This document shows, piece after piece, positions 15,320 through 31,669 of a DNA stretch of 64,000 nt. Numbering within the stretch: position 1 is the first letter of the stretch; each line of letters begins with the position of its first letter. Made by a program: the position numbers and the translations under genes. The notes below the pieces were generated by a model, which ran no database searches, was not told the DNA's origin, and worked only from the letters and a program-made list of their open reading frames with translations. Origin of the DNA: Lichenostomus cassidix (lineage: Eukaryota > Chordata > Aves > Passeriformes > Meliphagidae); NCBI GenBank assembly GCA_008360975.2, contig VLJF02000035.1:1815155-1879154 (forward strand), given 5' to 3'.

Positions 15320-15836
15320 ATGTCGCTCCGCGCCGTGCTCAGGGCCGTGGCCTCGCTGCCCCGCTGCAGTGCGTAAATCAACTCCCATCCCCCCCCCCCC
15401 AAAACCCGCCGGCCACCTAAACCCCCTAACCCCTCTCCGTGTCCCCCCCGCAGGTCCGGGGCTTCTCCTCCCGTCGCCGCCGCCCCTTCCTCTATCTGCT
15501 GCCATGGCTACACTGAACCAGATGCACCGGCAGGGCCGCTCCGCGCCCCCTCCCCGCAAACTGGGGCCCACCCTGGGCCGCCCCCAGATCAAGGGGGTGG
15601 TGCTGAAGAACCTGATCCGAAAGCCCAAGAAACCGAACTCGGCGAACCGCCGTTGTGTGCGGGTGCGGCTCAGCACCGGCCGCGAGGTCATCGCCTTCGT
15701 GCCCGGCGAGGGCCACAATCTGCAGGAGCACCACGTGGTGCTGGTGCAGGGTGGGCGCACCCAGGACTTGCCTGGTGTCAAACTCACCGTGGTGCGCGGG
15801 AAGTACGACTGTGCCCATGTGCAGGCGAAGAAATGA
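15320..15836 (+). CDS. MRPS12: Mitochondrial ribosomal protein uS12m
   Basis: Two exons: 15320-15368 and 15454-15836, together 432 nt, 143 residues. Donor GTGCGT at 15369 was preferred over GTAAAT at 15373 because only the first keeps the frame. Residues 1 to about 33 form an Arg/Leu-rich presequence for mitochondrial import. The S12 core starts at [11 protein letters not shown] and contains the decoding-centre signature [18 protein letters not shown] and the loop [10 protein letters not shown], ending CAHVQAKK. It is a component of the small mitoribosomal subunit at the A site. Upstream are NF-Y and YY1 sites. It is transcribed in the same direction as SARS2, unlike the human arrangement as I know it. 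Confidence 0.93.
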
Positions 15837-15932
15837 GAGGAGGACCTCGAGATGGGGGTCCTGGGAATGCGCCCAACCCAGAACGAGGGTCCCGAGGCAG
15901 GGACATGCTGGCCCTGGGTGTTTGTTGTTTGG

Positions 15933-15938
15933 ATTAAA
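15933..15938 (+). terminator. ATTAAA poly(A) signal, MRPS12
   Basis: ATTAAA about 97 bp after the MRPS12 stop. Confidence 0.65.
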
Positions 15939-15959
15939 CGGTGGTGGTGATGTATGTTG

Positions 15960-16240
15960 TGGTGTGGAGCAGTGATGAGGGTACTGGTAAGGGTCTTGTG
16001 GGTGCTTGGAAGGGTCGTGGGGAGACTGGAGGCACTGGGAAGGGGCCTTTGGGGGACCTAGAAGGGCCTTGAGGGCAGTGGAAGGAGTCCTGGGGAAACT
16101 GGGAAGTGTTTGCGAGCGCACGGTGGAGGACTGGGAGGACCTGGGAGGAGTCCGGGGACTGATCTGGGCACTGGGGTGGGCAGGTCAGGGCACTGGCAGG
16201 GCACCGGGGGTTCACTGGGATGGCCCTGCGGATGTCACCG
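15960..16240. repeat. MRPS12-SARS2 intergenic minisatellite
   Basis: G-rich imperfect repeats of a 10-15-bp motif (ACTGGGAAGGG, CCTGGGAGGA and similar) between the MRPS12 poly(A) signal and the SARS2 promoter. No gene is seen. Confidence 0.55.
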
Positions 16241-16262
16241 CGGGGGTCATTTGGGTCATCAA

Positions 16263-16412
16263 ACCCGCAGCGCTGCGGGTCTGAGGCCGGGGGCGTGACC
16301 AGTTAATGAGGGGGCGTGGCCAGACAGGCCCGGGGGGCGCGATCCGCGCGCGTTCAGGCCCCGCCCCCGGCTCCTTCCCCACATGACCCGCGGTAGCCCC
16401 GCGCCGGTGCCC
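16263..16412 (+). promoter_or_regulatory. SARS2 promoter: 18-bp palindrome and GC boxes
   Basis: ACCCGCAGCGCTGCGGGT at 16263-16280 is a perfect palindrome. It is followed by GGGGGCGTGACC, GGGGGCGTGGCC and CCCCGCCCCC boxes before the SARS2 start. No TATA box. Confidence 0.5.
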
Positions 16413-16415
16413 AAG

Positions 16416-20515
<4,100 letters not shown>

Positions 20516-20750
20516 GGTGTAGAAAGGTCCCCACGGAGGATCCTGAGTCAGGGCAGGGCATGGATGGAGCCGGCACAACGTGGGATGGACACAGGATGTA
20601 TGTGACATGGGACGTGCAGGAGGACACCGGACACATGAGGCACAGGACACGTATGGGTCACATAGGACACACGTGGCAGGGGACACACGGGACATGCGAC
20701 AACCCCATCCAATGCGTCACGTGTATGTTGCTGTAATGACAAATCCCAGC

Positions 20751-20756
20751 AATAAA
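20751..20756 (+). terminator. AATAAA poly(A) signal, SARS2
   Basis: AATAAA 236 bp after the SARS2 stop. NFKBIB's signal faces it from 20913. Confidence 0.7.
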
Positions 20757-20912
20757 ATCTGGAACGCCTCCTCGTCACAGGTGTGTCTTTTGCTCCAAGG
20801 GCACCCTGGCGACACACAGGTATCCCCTCATTGTCAAACACGTTCCTTGCACTCACACAGGTGTCCCCCCCATTGCCACAGGCGGGTCCTTCGCTCTGAG
20901 TGCAGCCTCCGC

Positions 20913-20918
20913 TTTATT
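20913..20918 (-). terminator. AATAAA poly(A) signal, NFKBIB
   Basis: TTTATT on plus, AATAAA on minus, 137 bp after the NFKBIB stop. Confidence 0.65.
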
Positions 20919-21054
20919 TCCCACCACCCTCCACAGCCCTTGGGTGTTCCCCAGGATATTTGCGGGTAGTGGAGTGTCTTCAGGGTGTCCTCCTGGCTTG
21001 GGGGTGGCAGGGGGACCCCCCGAGTCCATCCAGGGGTGTTCTTGGGGCGCTCCC

Positions 21055-23227
21055 TCAACTTGGGCAGCGCCCGCTGTTGATGACAATGTCGTCGTACTCA
21101 TCCTGGGCAATGAGAGGTTTGGGGGGACGGGAAGTGTTTGTGGTCCCTTTCAGGAGCCCTCGGTCATCCTGGGCTAGCCCGGGACAGGAGGTGTGTGGTC
21201 ACTGACTTACCTCGCTGTCCTCGGCCCCGCCCTCGCTGTCGCTGCTGTCGCTGCTGTCGCTGGAGGGAGGTTCTCGGGCCCCGAAACGGCGCAGGAGGGG
21301 GGACAGGCGTGGGTCGGGGCGGCGCCGGGCGCTGTATAGGGGGGTGAACCCCGAGAACGTGCGGGGGTCCGGCTGTGCCCCGCCCCGTAGGAGGCACTCG
21401 GCCACCTCAGGGCTTTGGGCCTCCACGGCCAAGTGCAGGGGGCTGCGGCCACAGCTTGGCTCCTGGGGGGCACGATGGGGTCAGGGGAGGCGAGGACCTC
21501 CCCCAGCCCCGTTTTGGTATTTTTTGGGGGTGTTTTTGGGGGCACCTACTGGCCAGTCAGGGTCGGCACCAGCATGGAGCAGGAGCTGCACAAGCTCCAG
21601 GTCCCGGCGCAGGACGGCCACGTGCAGCGGGGTGTAACCTGAGGCAGGGGAGAAATGGGGGCCGGGGAAACCCCAAAGCTCTGCCTGACCACATGTACAC
21701 ACCCCCAAAACTATCTCCCTCCCAATGCCCCCCCCCAAAGTCTGTGACCCCCCCAAAAACGTGTCACCTCCAAACCTGTGTGACACTCATGAACTTTGTG
21801 TCAACCCCACAGCTGTGTTCCCATCCCCAGAATGATGTCCACCCCCAAAGCACTGTCACCCCCTCAAAACCATGGTGCCCCCAACCCCACACGATCCCCC
21901 AAAAGTGTCCTCCCAACCCATATCCCCCTTAAAGACCGTCATTCCCCCAAATCATTTCCCCCCACCAAACTGTCTTCCCTCTACCGCCCACCGTCGTAGT
22001 TGACGCTCTCCAGCTGCACTCGCCGCTCCTCCTCCTCCTTCCGGGGGTCCCGGGGGTCCGGGGCCGCCCCCAGCAGGGCGCGGGCGCAGGCGGGGTGGCC
22101 CTCGCGACAGGCGAGGTGCAAGGGGGTGTGACCCCCCCGCTCCCGCACGGCCACGCCCGCGCCCGCCGTCCGCAGCCGCTGCACGGCCCCTGCCAGCCCC
22201 AGCACCACGGCGATGTGCAGCGCGCTCTGGGGGTGTGAAATGGGGTTTAACCCCCCAAAATGTCCCCATAAACCCCCACAACCAGCCCCAGCACCGCGTA
22301 ATGCGCGGCGTGCCCTGAGGGGTGAAATCGGGCTCAAACCCCTCTGAAACCATGGTAAAATATCACTCAATGACGCCGACGTCAGCACGATGTGCAGGGT
22401 ACTCTAAGAGGTACGGAGGGGTCCCAACTGGGGTCTCACACCCCACCCAAAATTCCCCCGTAGCCTTGCCCCTGCAGCTGCACCTCACTGTGACCCCAAA
22501 CTTCCCCCCCCCCAGCTCCCCACCCGAAGCTGTGGAGATTTGGGAGGGTCTCAGCACACCCAATTCCCCCGGGACCTCCAGATATCACCCCCTCCCGCAC
22601 CTGACCCAGATCGTTCTGCAGGTCCAGGTAGGGTGAGTGCTCCGTGTGCCGTAGAATGGACTCCAGGAATTCCTCGTGCTCGTGGATCACGGCCAGGTGA
22701 AGGGCCCTGGGGGGCGGCGGGCACGGGCTGTAAGGTGGTTTTCTGACACCCCCAGACCCACCGGGGACTCCCCAAAAAAGTGGGGGGGGCGCGGCAGAGA
22801 TTAGGTCCTGGACTATTTATGGGGGGGGGGAGTATATTGAGGGTCCTGAGGGGTTATTGAGGGACCCTTGCGGAGGCAGGCGGTCCCGGGGGGGTCGCAC
22901 CGGAACCCCTGCAGGAGGCAGGGCTGGGATCCCCCAACCCTAGGGTGGCGTGGGGATCCTGCCCGGACCTGGGGGATTGTCCCTCGTCCCTCCCCGCCCT
23001 CACGTGTCGCCGTCCTCGGTTACGAAGCTCAGGACATGCCGCAGCCAGGCCGCGGGGTCGGCGGGGGTCTCGGGGGACTCCGCCGCGGGGCTGGCGGGCA
23101 GCGGCGGCCCCAGCGACCCCAGCGGCCCCTCGCCCAGCGAGCCCAGCCCGCTGTCGCACCACTCGTCGCCCTCGGGCCGCTTCGCCTCGCCGGGCGCCGC
23201 CGGGGCCGCGGGGGCCGCGGCTGCCAT
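21055..23227 (-). CDS. NFKBIB: NF-kappa-B inhibitor beta (IkB-beta)
   Basis: Six exons on minus: 23227-23004, 22706-22601, 22226-21992, 21638-21550, 21462-21211 and 21102-21055. All are GT/AG; total 954 nt, 317 residues (human about 356). The start at 23227 precedes the IKK degron DEWCDSGLGSLG, giving Ser26 and Ser30 as the phosphorylation pair. Ankyrin repeats follow: TALHLAVIHEHEEFLESILR, SALHIAVVLGLAGAV, GHTPLHLACREGHPACARAL, YTPLHVAVLRRDLELVQLLL, SPLHLAVEAQSPEVAECLL and a weaker sixth. A short KEEEERR insert lies between repeats 3 and 4. The tail has a Ser/Asp PEST-like stretch (SSDSSDSSDSEGG), DEYDDIV and a stop at GRCPS. It holds NF-kB dimers in the cytoplasm until it is degraded. The tail after DEYDDIV is shorter than in mammals. 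It is head to head with SIRT2, as in human. Confidence 0.92.
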
Positions 23228-23428
23228 CGCCGGGGCCGCCTCAGGCCGCGGCCGCCATCGCGGGCCGGGGAATCCCCTCACCGGCGCCTGCCGGGACCCG
23301 TAGTCCGCGCCCGCGCTTCCTGTTATGTCAGCCAATCAGCGCCCTCCATCTGGCCACGCCTGCTTCCCCCGCCAACCGGCGCCGCCCGGGTGCACGGGAC
23401 TCGCCGGGAGGTGTGGTGGGCGCGGGGC
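23228..23428. promoter_or_regulatory. NFKBIB/SIRT2 bidirectional promoter
   Basis: 201 bp between the two start codons, CpG-rich. It contains an ETS-like CTTCCTG at about 23316, a CCAAT box at 23332-23336 and GCGCCGCCC near 23380. No TATA box. The head-to-head arrangement is the same as in human. Confidence 0.7.
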
Positions 23429-26702
<3,274 letters not shown>

Positions 26703-26866
26703 GGACGCTCCTAATAGCACCGGAGGGGCAATGAAAAATGAAATGGTCGTGGAGGAGTTTTAGGATTGTGTGGTCACTGGAGAGCTGGGTTAGGGTCAAA
26801 GGACCGGGGCTCATTTTTTCCTCAAAAGGATGAGAAAAGGAAAAGAGAAATACAGGAAAGGAGGAA

Positions 26867-26872
26867 AATAAA
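26867..26872 (+). terminator. AATAAA poly(A) signal, SIRT2
   Basis: AATAAA 165 bp after the SIRT2 stop in an A-rich stretch. A second AATAAA lies at 27072-27077. Confidence 0.6.
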
Positions 26873-27580
26873 TTAGAAAAGCAAAGGGGAGGTTGAGGGT
26901 GCAAAAAGGATTTTTTCCTTCTGTAAGGAGGGGTTTTAGAGCTGCAAACTGTCTGGGAATTCAGAGAGGGTGTGTTGGGGTGTGGGTGTGCAAAATACTG
27001 AAAGCTGTAAAGTTTCTCACTTTTATATCTATTGAGAAATACCAGTAATTTACATTAAAAAATAGTTTAAAAATAAAGGTCTGTGTGTTCTGTGTGATAC
27101 CTGTGATTTTGCGGTGGAGGGAAGAGTGGATATGCATCAGTGGGGTCGTAAAATGCAAATGTGACCTTCTTGGCATTATGAATGGGAGTCGTTGTCCACA
27201 AGTCAAAAGTGGATCGCATCCTCCAAAAACCCACGATCCAAGGGTCGCTCCTGCAGGGCAGTTTCCAGGACAGATGGGTGTGGCTGGGCATGGCATCTCG
27301 GGGGACACCTTGGAGCTGCCCCTGGGATGAGTGGTGGAGCAATAATTGTCCTCTGCATCTGTGCTTGGTTTGGTGTCACCGTGGGCTTGCCACCGATGGT
27401 GTGAGTGGCTCTGGGGTTGACACTGGGTCAGGACCTCCAGTGTATCCCAAACTGCACTTACCTCCACCCTGTGTGCCTCAAAAGCAGGCCTTGACCCTGT
27501 CCTTGTTCATGTGTATTTTCATGTATTACACCATCCCGGGCTTTTGCAAGGATCACTTCTCACTTCTTCAGCGTCCTCTC
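26873..27580. other. Sequence downstream of SIRT2, nothing recognised
   Basis: Mixed composition. No exon, RNA or repeat was recognised, although short frames exist on both strands. In human, RINL and HNRNPL follow SIRT2; no trace of either was seen. Confidence 0.4.
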
Positions 27581-28060
27581 CCATTTTTTTTTACTTCCCA
27601 AGTGACCCAGCACTCGCGGTGCCACGAGGCCCGATGCATCCAGCCCCTCAGAGGCGATCGGCCAATCAATAGGGTCGCAGTTCGGATTTCCCCGCCCCTT
27701 GGCCACTTTCCGCCAGTCTACGCCGCTCGGTTGCTGCCGCTCCCGCTCGGGTGCTGCCGGTCCCGCTCGGCTCGCCGGTCCCCTCGTCCCCTTCCGCTAA
27801 CCGTCGCTCTCTCCACCATTCGGGTATTTCCGGTAGCAGCTGCAGAAGCAGACTTGCGCTGTCCCTTTTCACTATGATCTACTTATTAATCTCCCCGTAA
27901 TTAGCGCCCTATCACAGAGCCCCCTGGGACAGGCGGGCGCTAAGGCATGAGATGTTGCGGGCGCTGAGGGAGAAGGACGGGCGGGATCCACAAGCGACAG
28001 CGCTGCCTTCGCGGCACCTTCGGAAGCGGCACAAACCTTTCATCACCTAATAACGTCTGA
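27581..28060. promoter_or_regulatory. CpG-rich, CCAAT-containing region without a recognised gene
   Basis: CpG-dense stretch with CCAAT near 27662, CCCCGCCCC at about 27692 and a triplicated CCGCTCGGGTGCTGCCG-like word at 27720-27770. It has the look of a promoter, but no transcript could be assigned. It lies next to the U2-like cluster. Confidence 0.35.
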
Positions 28061-28104
28061 TACTGCGACAAGTATACGCAGCAGTTAAGCAACCGCTCTC
28101 TCCT

Positions 28105-28117
28105 TGTGCTTTTTCAC
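28105..28117 (-). promoter_or_regulatory. 3'-box-like element of the U2 fragment
   Basis: Minus-strand GTGAAAAAGCACA, 22 nt beyond the U2-like 3' end. It resembles the snRNA 3' box (GTTT-N-AAARNNAGA). Confidence 0.5.
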
Positions 28118-28138
28118 TACTGTAATGTCCCCGTGCGG

Positions 28139-28205
28139 GGTGCGCCGTTCCCGGAGGCACCGCATTACCGGGAAGATGCGCCGTGCGTGAGAGCGAGCCC
28201 CGGGG
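28139..28205 (-). pseudogene. U2 snRNA 3' fragment
   Basis: The minus strand contains GCCTCCGGGAACGGCGCACC and a GGGGCTCGCTCT word. These match the last 60-odd nt of U2 (stems III-IV). The 5' half is absent. A 3'-box-like element follows at 28105-28117, and the flank GGGGAC is shared with the two full-length copies. Confidence 0.6.
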
Positions 28206-28285
28206 ATGATAGCAAGCCCGTGCCACAAGCTCGCGGGTGGAGCACCGACAGATTTGTGACGTTGAATGTTTTTAATTGTATTTAG

Positions 28286-28297
28286 TCTGTTTTTGAC
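28286..28297 (-). promoter_or_regulatory. 3' box of U2-like copy 2
   Basis: Minus-strand GTCAAAAACAGA, a good match to the snRNA 3'-end formation box, 21 nt after the RNA end. Confidence 0.6.
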
Positions 28298-28317
28298 AGT
28301 TGAAAGGTCCCCGCCGG

Positions 28318-28505
28318 CGGTACACCACTACCGGAGGCACTATAATACCTGGACCACGCCCACAGCGTAGGGAGCAAACTCTGGATCCATCTCCCGAGCC
28401 TAAAAACCCATCCAACATAAAGTCCTCTCACCGACAACATATCAGATATTAAACTACTAAACAATGATACTACGCTCGATCGCAGCCAAAAGGCTGATAA
28501 CTGAC
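28318..28505 (-). ncRNA. U2-like snRNA gene or pseudogene, copy 2
   Basis: 188 nt on minus aligning end to end with U2. The 5' region holds CAGCCTTTTGGCTG, the branch-point recognition word GTAGTA is intact, and GTTTAATATCTGATA, GAGTTTGCTCC and GCCTCCGG follow. It differs from canonical U2 at many positions: the U2/U6 segment AAGATCA reads GCGATCG, and the Sm-site region reads GGGTTTTTAGG. It shares non-canonical words with copy 1 (GGCTCGGGAG, GGATCC, GCGTGGT), so the two form a family. A 3'-box-like GTCAAAAACAGA lies 21 nt downstream. An octamer-like plus GC-box pair lies about 210-235 nt upstream, where snRNA distal elements sit. Full length and flanks argue for DNA-level duplication, not a retrocopy. 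Expression is unknown. Confidence 0.65.
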
Positions 28506-28717
28506 CATCGCTCCCGCCAGCACCCCGCTCGACAAACACACACCTCACTGTCTCCCCGGCGCCGCCCCGCACCTTCTTTCTAGCAATTTAGAGACTCTTT
28601 CCCGCTGTGCTCTCGCACTTTCAGCACACGTTTCTGAAGCACTGACCCCTAAATCCCCCCGAATTTCTCCCAAATATCGCTCCGATGATGCACACGTGAC
28701 CGTGACGCGTGTCTTTA

Positions 28718-28734
28718 ATATGCATAACCCCGCC
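28718..28734 (-). promoter_or_regulatory. DSE-like octamer plus GC box of U2-like copy 2
   Basis: ATATGCATAACCCCGCC, an octamer with one mismatch directly joined to a GC box. It lies about 213-230 bp upstream of the predicted start of copy 2, the normal place for an snRNA distal sequence element. Confidence 0.5.
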
Positions 28735-28739
28735 GCTCC

Positions 28740-29165
28740 GTCCGGCAGCGCGGGAAGCTCGTGAGGCGCTGGTAGCTCCGGGAGGGGCGGAAAGACTCGG
28801 GAGCTGCAGGAGTTTTTCCATGGATTCTGCGGCTCGCAGCAAGGGCTCGGTGCGGCCAGCGGGGCTGGACAGGCCGGCAGAGGCACGGCTAAGGTGCCGC
28901 GCTCGGGCTTTTGGCCGCTCGAACCATGCGGTTGGATTTGCCGAGCCGGGGCTGAGAGGAGCTGCGGGGATAAATGGGGAAAAATGGAAAAAAGGTCTTT
29001 TTTCGGGAACTCAGGAAAGGCTTGAAACCCCATTACCCCCCCGCGCCCCCCGCGCACCGAGGCCTAAACTCTGAAAATTCCCCAATAAAGCTCTCAAGAT
29101 GCCATTCGCACCGCTAAGGAATCGAGTTTGCCTGACCGACTTTCATCCGCCATGATGCCGCCGAT
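28740..29165. other. Sequence between DSE-like site and octamer array
   Basis: CpG-rich, no exon recognised. AATAAAG at 29084-29090 is an isolated poly(A)-like word. Confidence 0.35.
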
Positions 29166-29332
29166 CGCTGCGCGCAGTGATCTAATTTGCATGACCGGTC
29201 TTCTTTTCCCCAGACGCCATTCATGCGGGATTGTGCTTTAATTTGCATGACCCCGCCCCTTTACCGAGACTGCAATTCGCGCCGCGTTTCGGCTAGTTTG
29301 CATAACTCCGCCCATTTTCCCCAAGAGGCCAT
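29166..29332 (+). repeat. Irregular octamer/GC-box units flanking the array
   Basis: Three diverged units carry AATTTGCATGACCGG, AATTTGCATGACCCCGCCCC and AGTTTGCATAACTCCGCCC. They keep a better octamer than the regular array and look like its ancestral form. Confidence 0.65.
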
Positions 29333-30330
29333 TCGCACGTGAGGTAATCTAAATTAACATAACCCCGCCCCTTTCTCCCAAGATGCCGTTCGTGCATGAG
29401 GTATTCCAAATTAGCATAACCCCGCCCCTTTCTCCCAAGATGCCCTTCGAGCATGAGGTAATCTAAATTAGCATAACCCCGCCCCTTTCTCCCAAGATGC
29501 CCTTCGAGCATGAGGTAATCTAAATTAGCATAACCCCGCCCCTTTCTCCCAAGATGCAGTTCGTGCATGAGGTAATCTAAATTAGCATAACCCCGCCCCT
29601 TTCTCCCAAGATGCCCTTCGAGCATGAGGTAATCTAAATTAGCATAACCCCGCCCCTTTCTCCCAAGATGCCCTTCGAGCATGAGGTAATCTAAATTAGC
29701 ATAACCCCGCCCCTTTCTCCCAAGATGCCCTTCGAGCATGAGGTAATCTAAATTAGCATAACCCCGCCCCTTTCTCCCAAGATGCAGTTCGAGCATGAGG
29801 TAATCGAAATTAGCATAACCCCGCCCCTTTCTCCCAAGATGCCGTTCGCGCATGAGGTAATCAAAATTAGCATAACCCCGCCCCTTTCTCCCAAGATGCA
29901 GTTCGAGCATGAGGTAATCTAAATTAGCATAACCCCGCCCCTTTCTCCCAAGATGACCTTCGAGCATGAGGTAATCGAAATTAGCATAACCCCGCCCCTT
30001 TCTCCCAAGATGCCCTTCGAGCATGAGGTAATCTAAATTAGCATAACCCCGCCCCTTTCTCCCAAGATGCCGTTCGTGCATGAGGTAATCAAAATTAGCA
30101 TAACCCCGCCCCTTTCTCCCAAGATACCGTTCGCGCATGAGGTAATCGAAATTAGCATAACCCCGCCCCTTTCTCCCAAGATGCCGTTCGCGCATGAGGT
30201 AATCAAAATTAGCATAACCCCGCCTTTTTTCCCAAGATGCCTTTTGCACATGAGGTAATCGAAATCAGCCTAATCCCGCCCCTTTCTCCCAAGATGCCGT
30301 TCGTGCATGAGGTCATCTATTTAGCATAAC
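29333..30330 (+). repeat. 57-bp minisatellite, octamer-like plus GC box per unit
   Basis: About 17 tandem copies of a 57-bp unit containing CATGAGGTAATC, AAATTAGCATAACCCCGCCC and TTTCTCCCAAGATGCC. Variation clusters at a few sites (CCCTTCGAG, CCGTTCGTG, CAGTTCGAG), so recent homogenisation is likely. Because 57 is a multiple of 3, the minus strand stays open as a 19-residue repeat protein-like frame; I do not regard this as a gene. Flanking units at 30331-30440 (ATTTGCATAACCACGCC, AATTTGCATATTCCC) keep the perfect octamer. Confidence 0.85.
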
Positions 30331-30440
30331 CCCGCCCCTTACTCCCATGAAGCCACTCCCTCCCGGCGTTCTCTCATTTGCATAACCACGCCTGCCTCCC
30401 CAAACCCCGCCCATGCCCTTCTAATTTGCATATTCCCTCA

Positions 30441-31190
30441 TGAGGCGCGGCTCGGGCCAACGCCGCTCTGCCGGGCAGGTTCGGGACAGCGGGGATCGGG
30501 GATTTCTTGCCCCTTTTTGAGGCTTTTCGGGGGCAGCAGAGGGACCCTCGTGGCGGCAGAGGGACCCTCGGGGCTGCGGTAAGAGCAGGGGAGGGGGGAA
30601 ATCCCGGGGAGGACGCGGGGAACGCCCGAAAATCCCCCAAAATTGTCACATCGCCCCCAACATTCCTGAGGAAACCAGGGAGGGTCGGGAGGGGCTTTAG
30701 GGAATTTTCCGGCTTTGGGGACTCCGGGATCTCCTAGGTCACCGCGGCTGTGATGAAGCTCTGCACCTTTTTTACTTTACAAATAAACAAAATCGGTGTT
30801 TTTTAAAAGAATTGAGATTTTTATTTGCATCGTAGAAACATCGGCGATCAAAGAGCTGCAAAAAGAAAGCCGTGCGGCTCCCCCGCCCCGCTGCTCACCT
30901 CCTTCACGTGTTTATGTGACAAAACTGCCCCAAATCCCCTCCCAGATTCATTTAAATGACATTAATGTCCTCCATTACCCTGATATAAATCGGAAACCCC
31001 CTCAGAAAGCGGCGAGATCCCGGAGTTTAACCCAAATAGCACGCAAAAGCACGGGGGAAGCGCCGCCATTTGGCCGCACCCTGCGAGGAGAAGGGAGGAG
31101 AGAATCACAGCCGCCCGAGCTTTGGCAGCTTCTCAGGGGTCGGGAGACCTGCTGTTTACCTTTAACTATGGATAATCAGGTTCACTTGGA
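30441..31190. other. Region between octamer array and U2-like copy 1
   Basis: CpG-rich at 30440-30620 with a duplicated GTGGCGGCAGAGGGACCCTC-like word, then AT-richer. ATTTGCAT occurs at 30823-30830 and AAATAAA at 30780. No gene recognised. Confidence 0.4.
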
Positions 31191-31196
31191 TTTAAA

Positions 31197-31208
31197 TGTG
31201 TTTTTAAC
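31197..31208 (-). promoter_or_regulatory. 3'-box-like element of U2-like copy 1
   Basis: Minus-strand GTTAAAAACACA, 21 nt beyond the RNA end, at the same spacing as in copy 2. Confidence 0.55.
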
Positions 31209-31228
31209 CGACCAGAGGTCCCCACCGG

Positions 31229-31415
31229 GGGTGCACCGTTCCCGGAGGCACCGCAATACCCGAACCACGCGCGGAGCGGAGGGAGCAAGCTCCGGATCCG
31301 ACTCCCGAGCCCAAAAATCCTGTAATATAAAGTCCTCCCATCGAGGACGTATCAGATATTGAACTGATAAGAATAGATAATACACTTGATCTTAGCCAAA
31401 AAGGCGAGGAACGAT
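31229..31415 (-). ncRNA. U2-like snRNA, copy 1, full length
   Basis: 187 nt on minus, the length of U2, starting ATCG and ending GGAACGGTGCACCC. Well conserved: TTTTTGGCTAAGATCAAGTG, CTTATCAGTTCAATATCTGA, the stem IIb arms CGTCCTC/GAGGAC, the Sm site GGATTTTTGG, and the stem III hairpin GGAGCTTGCTCC. Changed: the branch-point recognition word GTAGTA reads GTATTA, the 5' stem is altered, and the 3' domain has many GC substitutions. No clear PSE or octamer was found upstream; the 12-bp minisatellite begins about 255 bp upstream. It could be a variant U2 or a recent pseudogene. Confidence 0.75.
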
Positions 31416-31669
31416 ACACAGGGAATTCCAAAGGCGGTCCCCAGCCGCTCTCGCCCCTGACTCGCCCACCGCCCTCGCGTTGTTCCCGAGCTCCTCCCAC
31501 GCTGCATTCCGCGCTCCCCTGCCCGCGCCTCACAAGCACAGAGCCCTGGAAGCCCGCAAATCTCACAGCCACCCTTCCGAGCAGCCCCTTTGTGCTGTGA
31601 CTGTTGAATCCGCACAGCCCCACCCCTGGCTCTCCCTCCCGTCCGCATTCGGGTTCCGGCCCGGCAAAG

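Noticed and set aside
15373..15378. GTAAAT as the MRPS12 exon 1 donor
   Set aside because: Joining there puts the S12 core out of frame; GTGCGT at 15369 keeps it.
16383..16415. Upstream ATG as the SARS2 start
   Set aside because: In frame and possible, but its context is weaker than AAGATGGCG at 16416.
29293..30249. 318-residue open frame of 19-residue repeats on the minus strand
   Set aside because: It follows from a 57-bp tandem repeat whose length is divisible by three. No promoter, signal or known domain; variation is not codon-biased.
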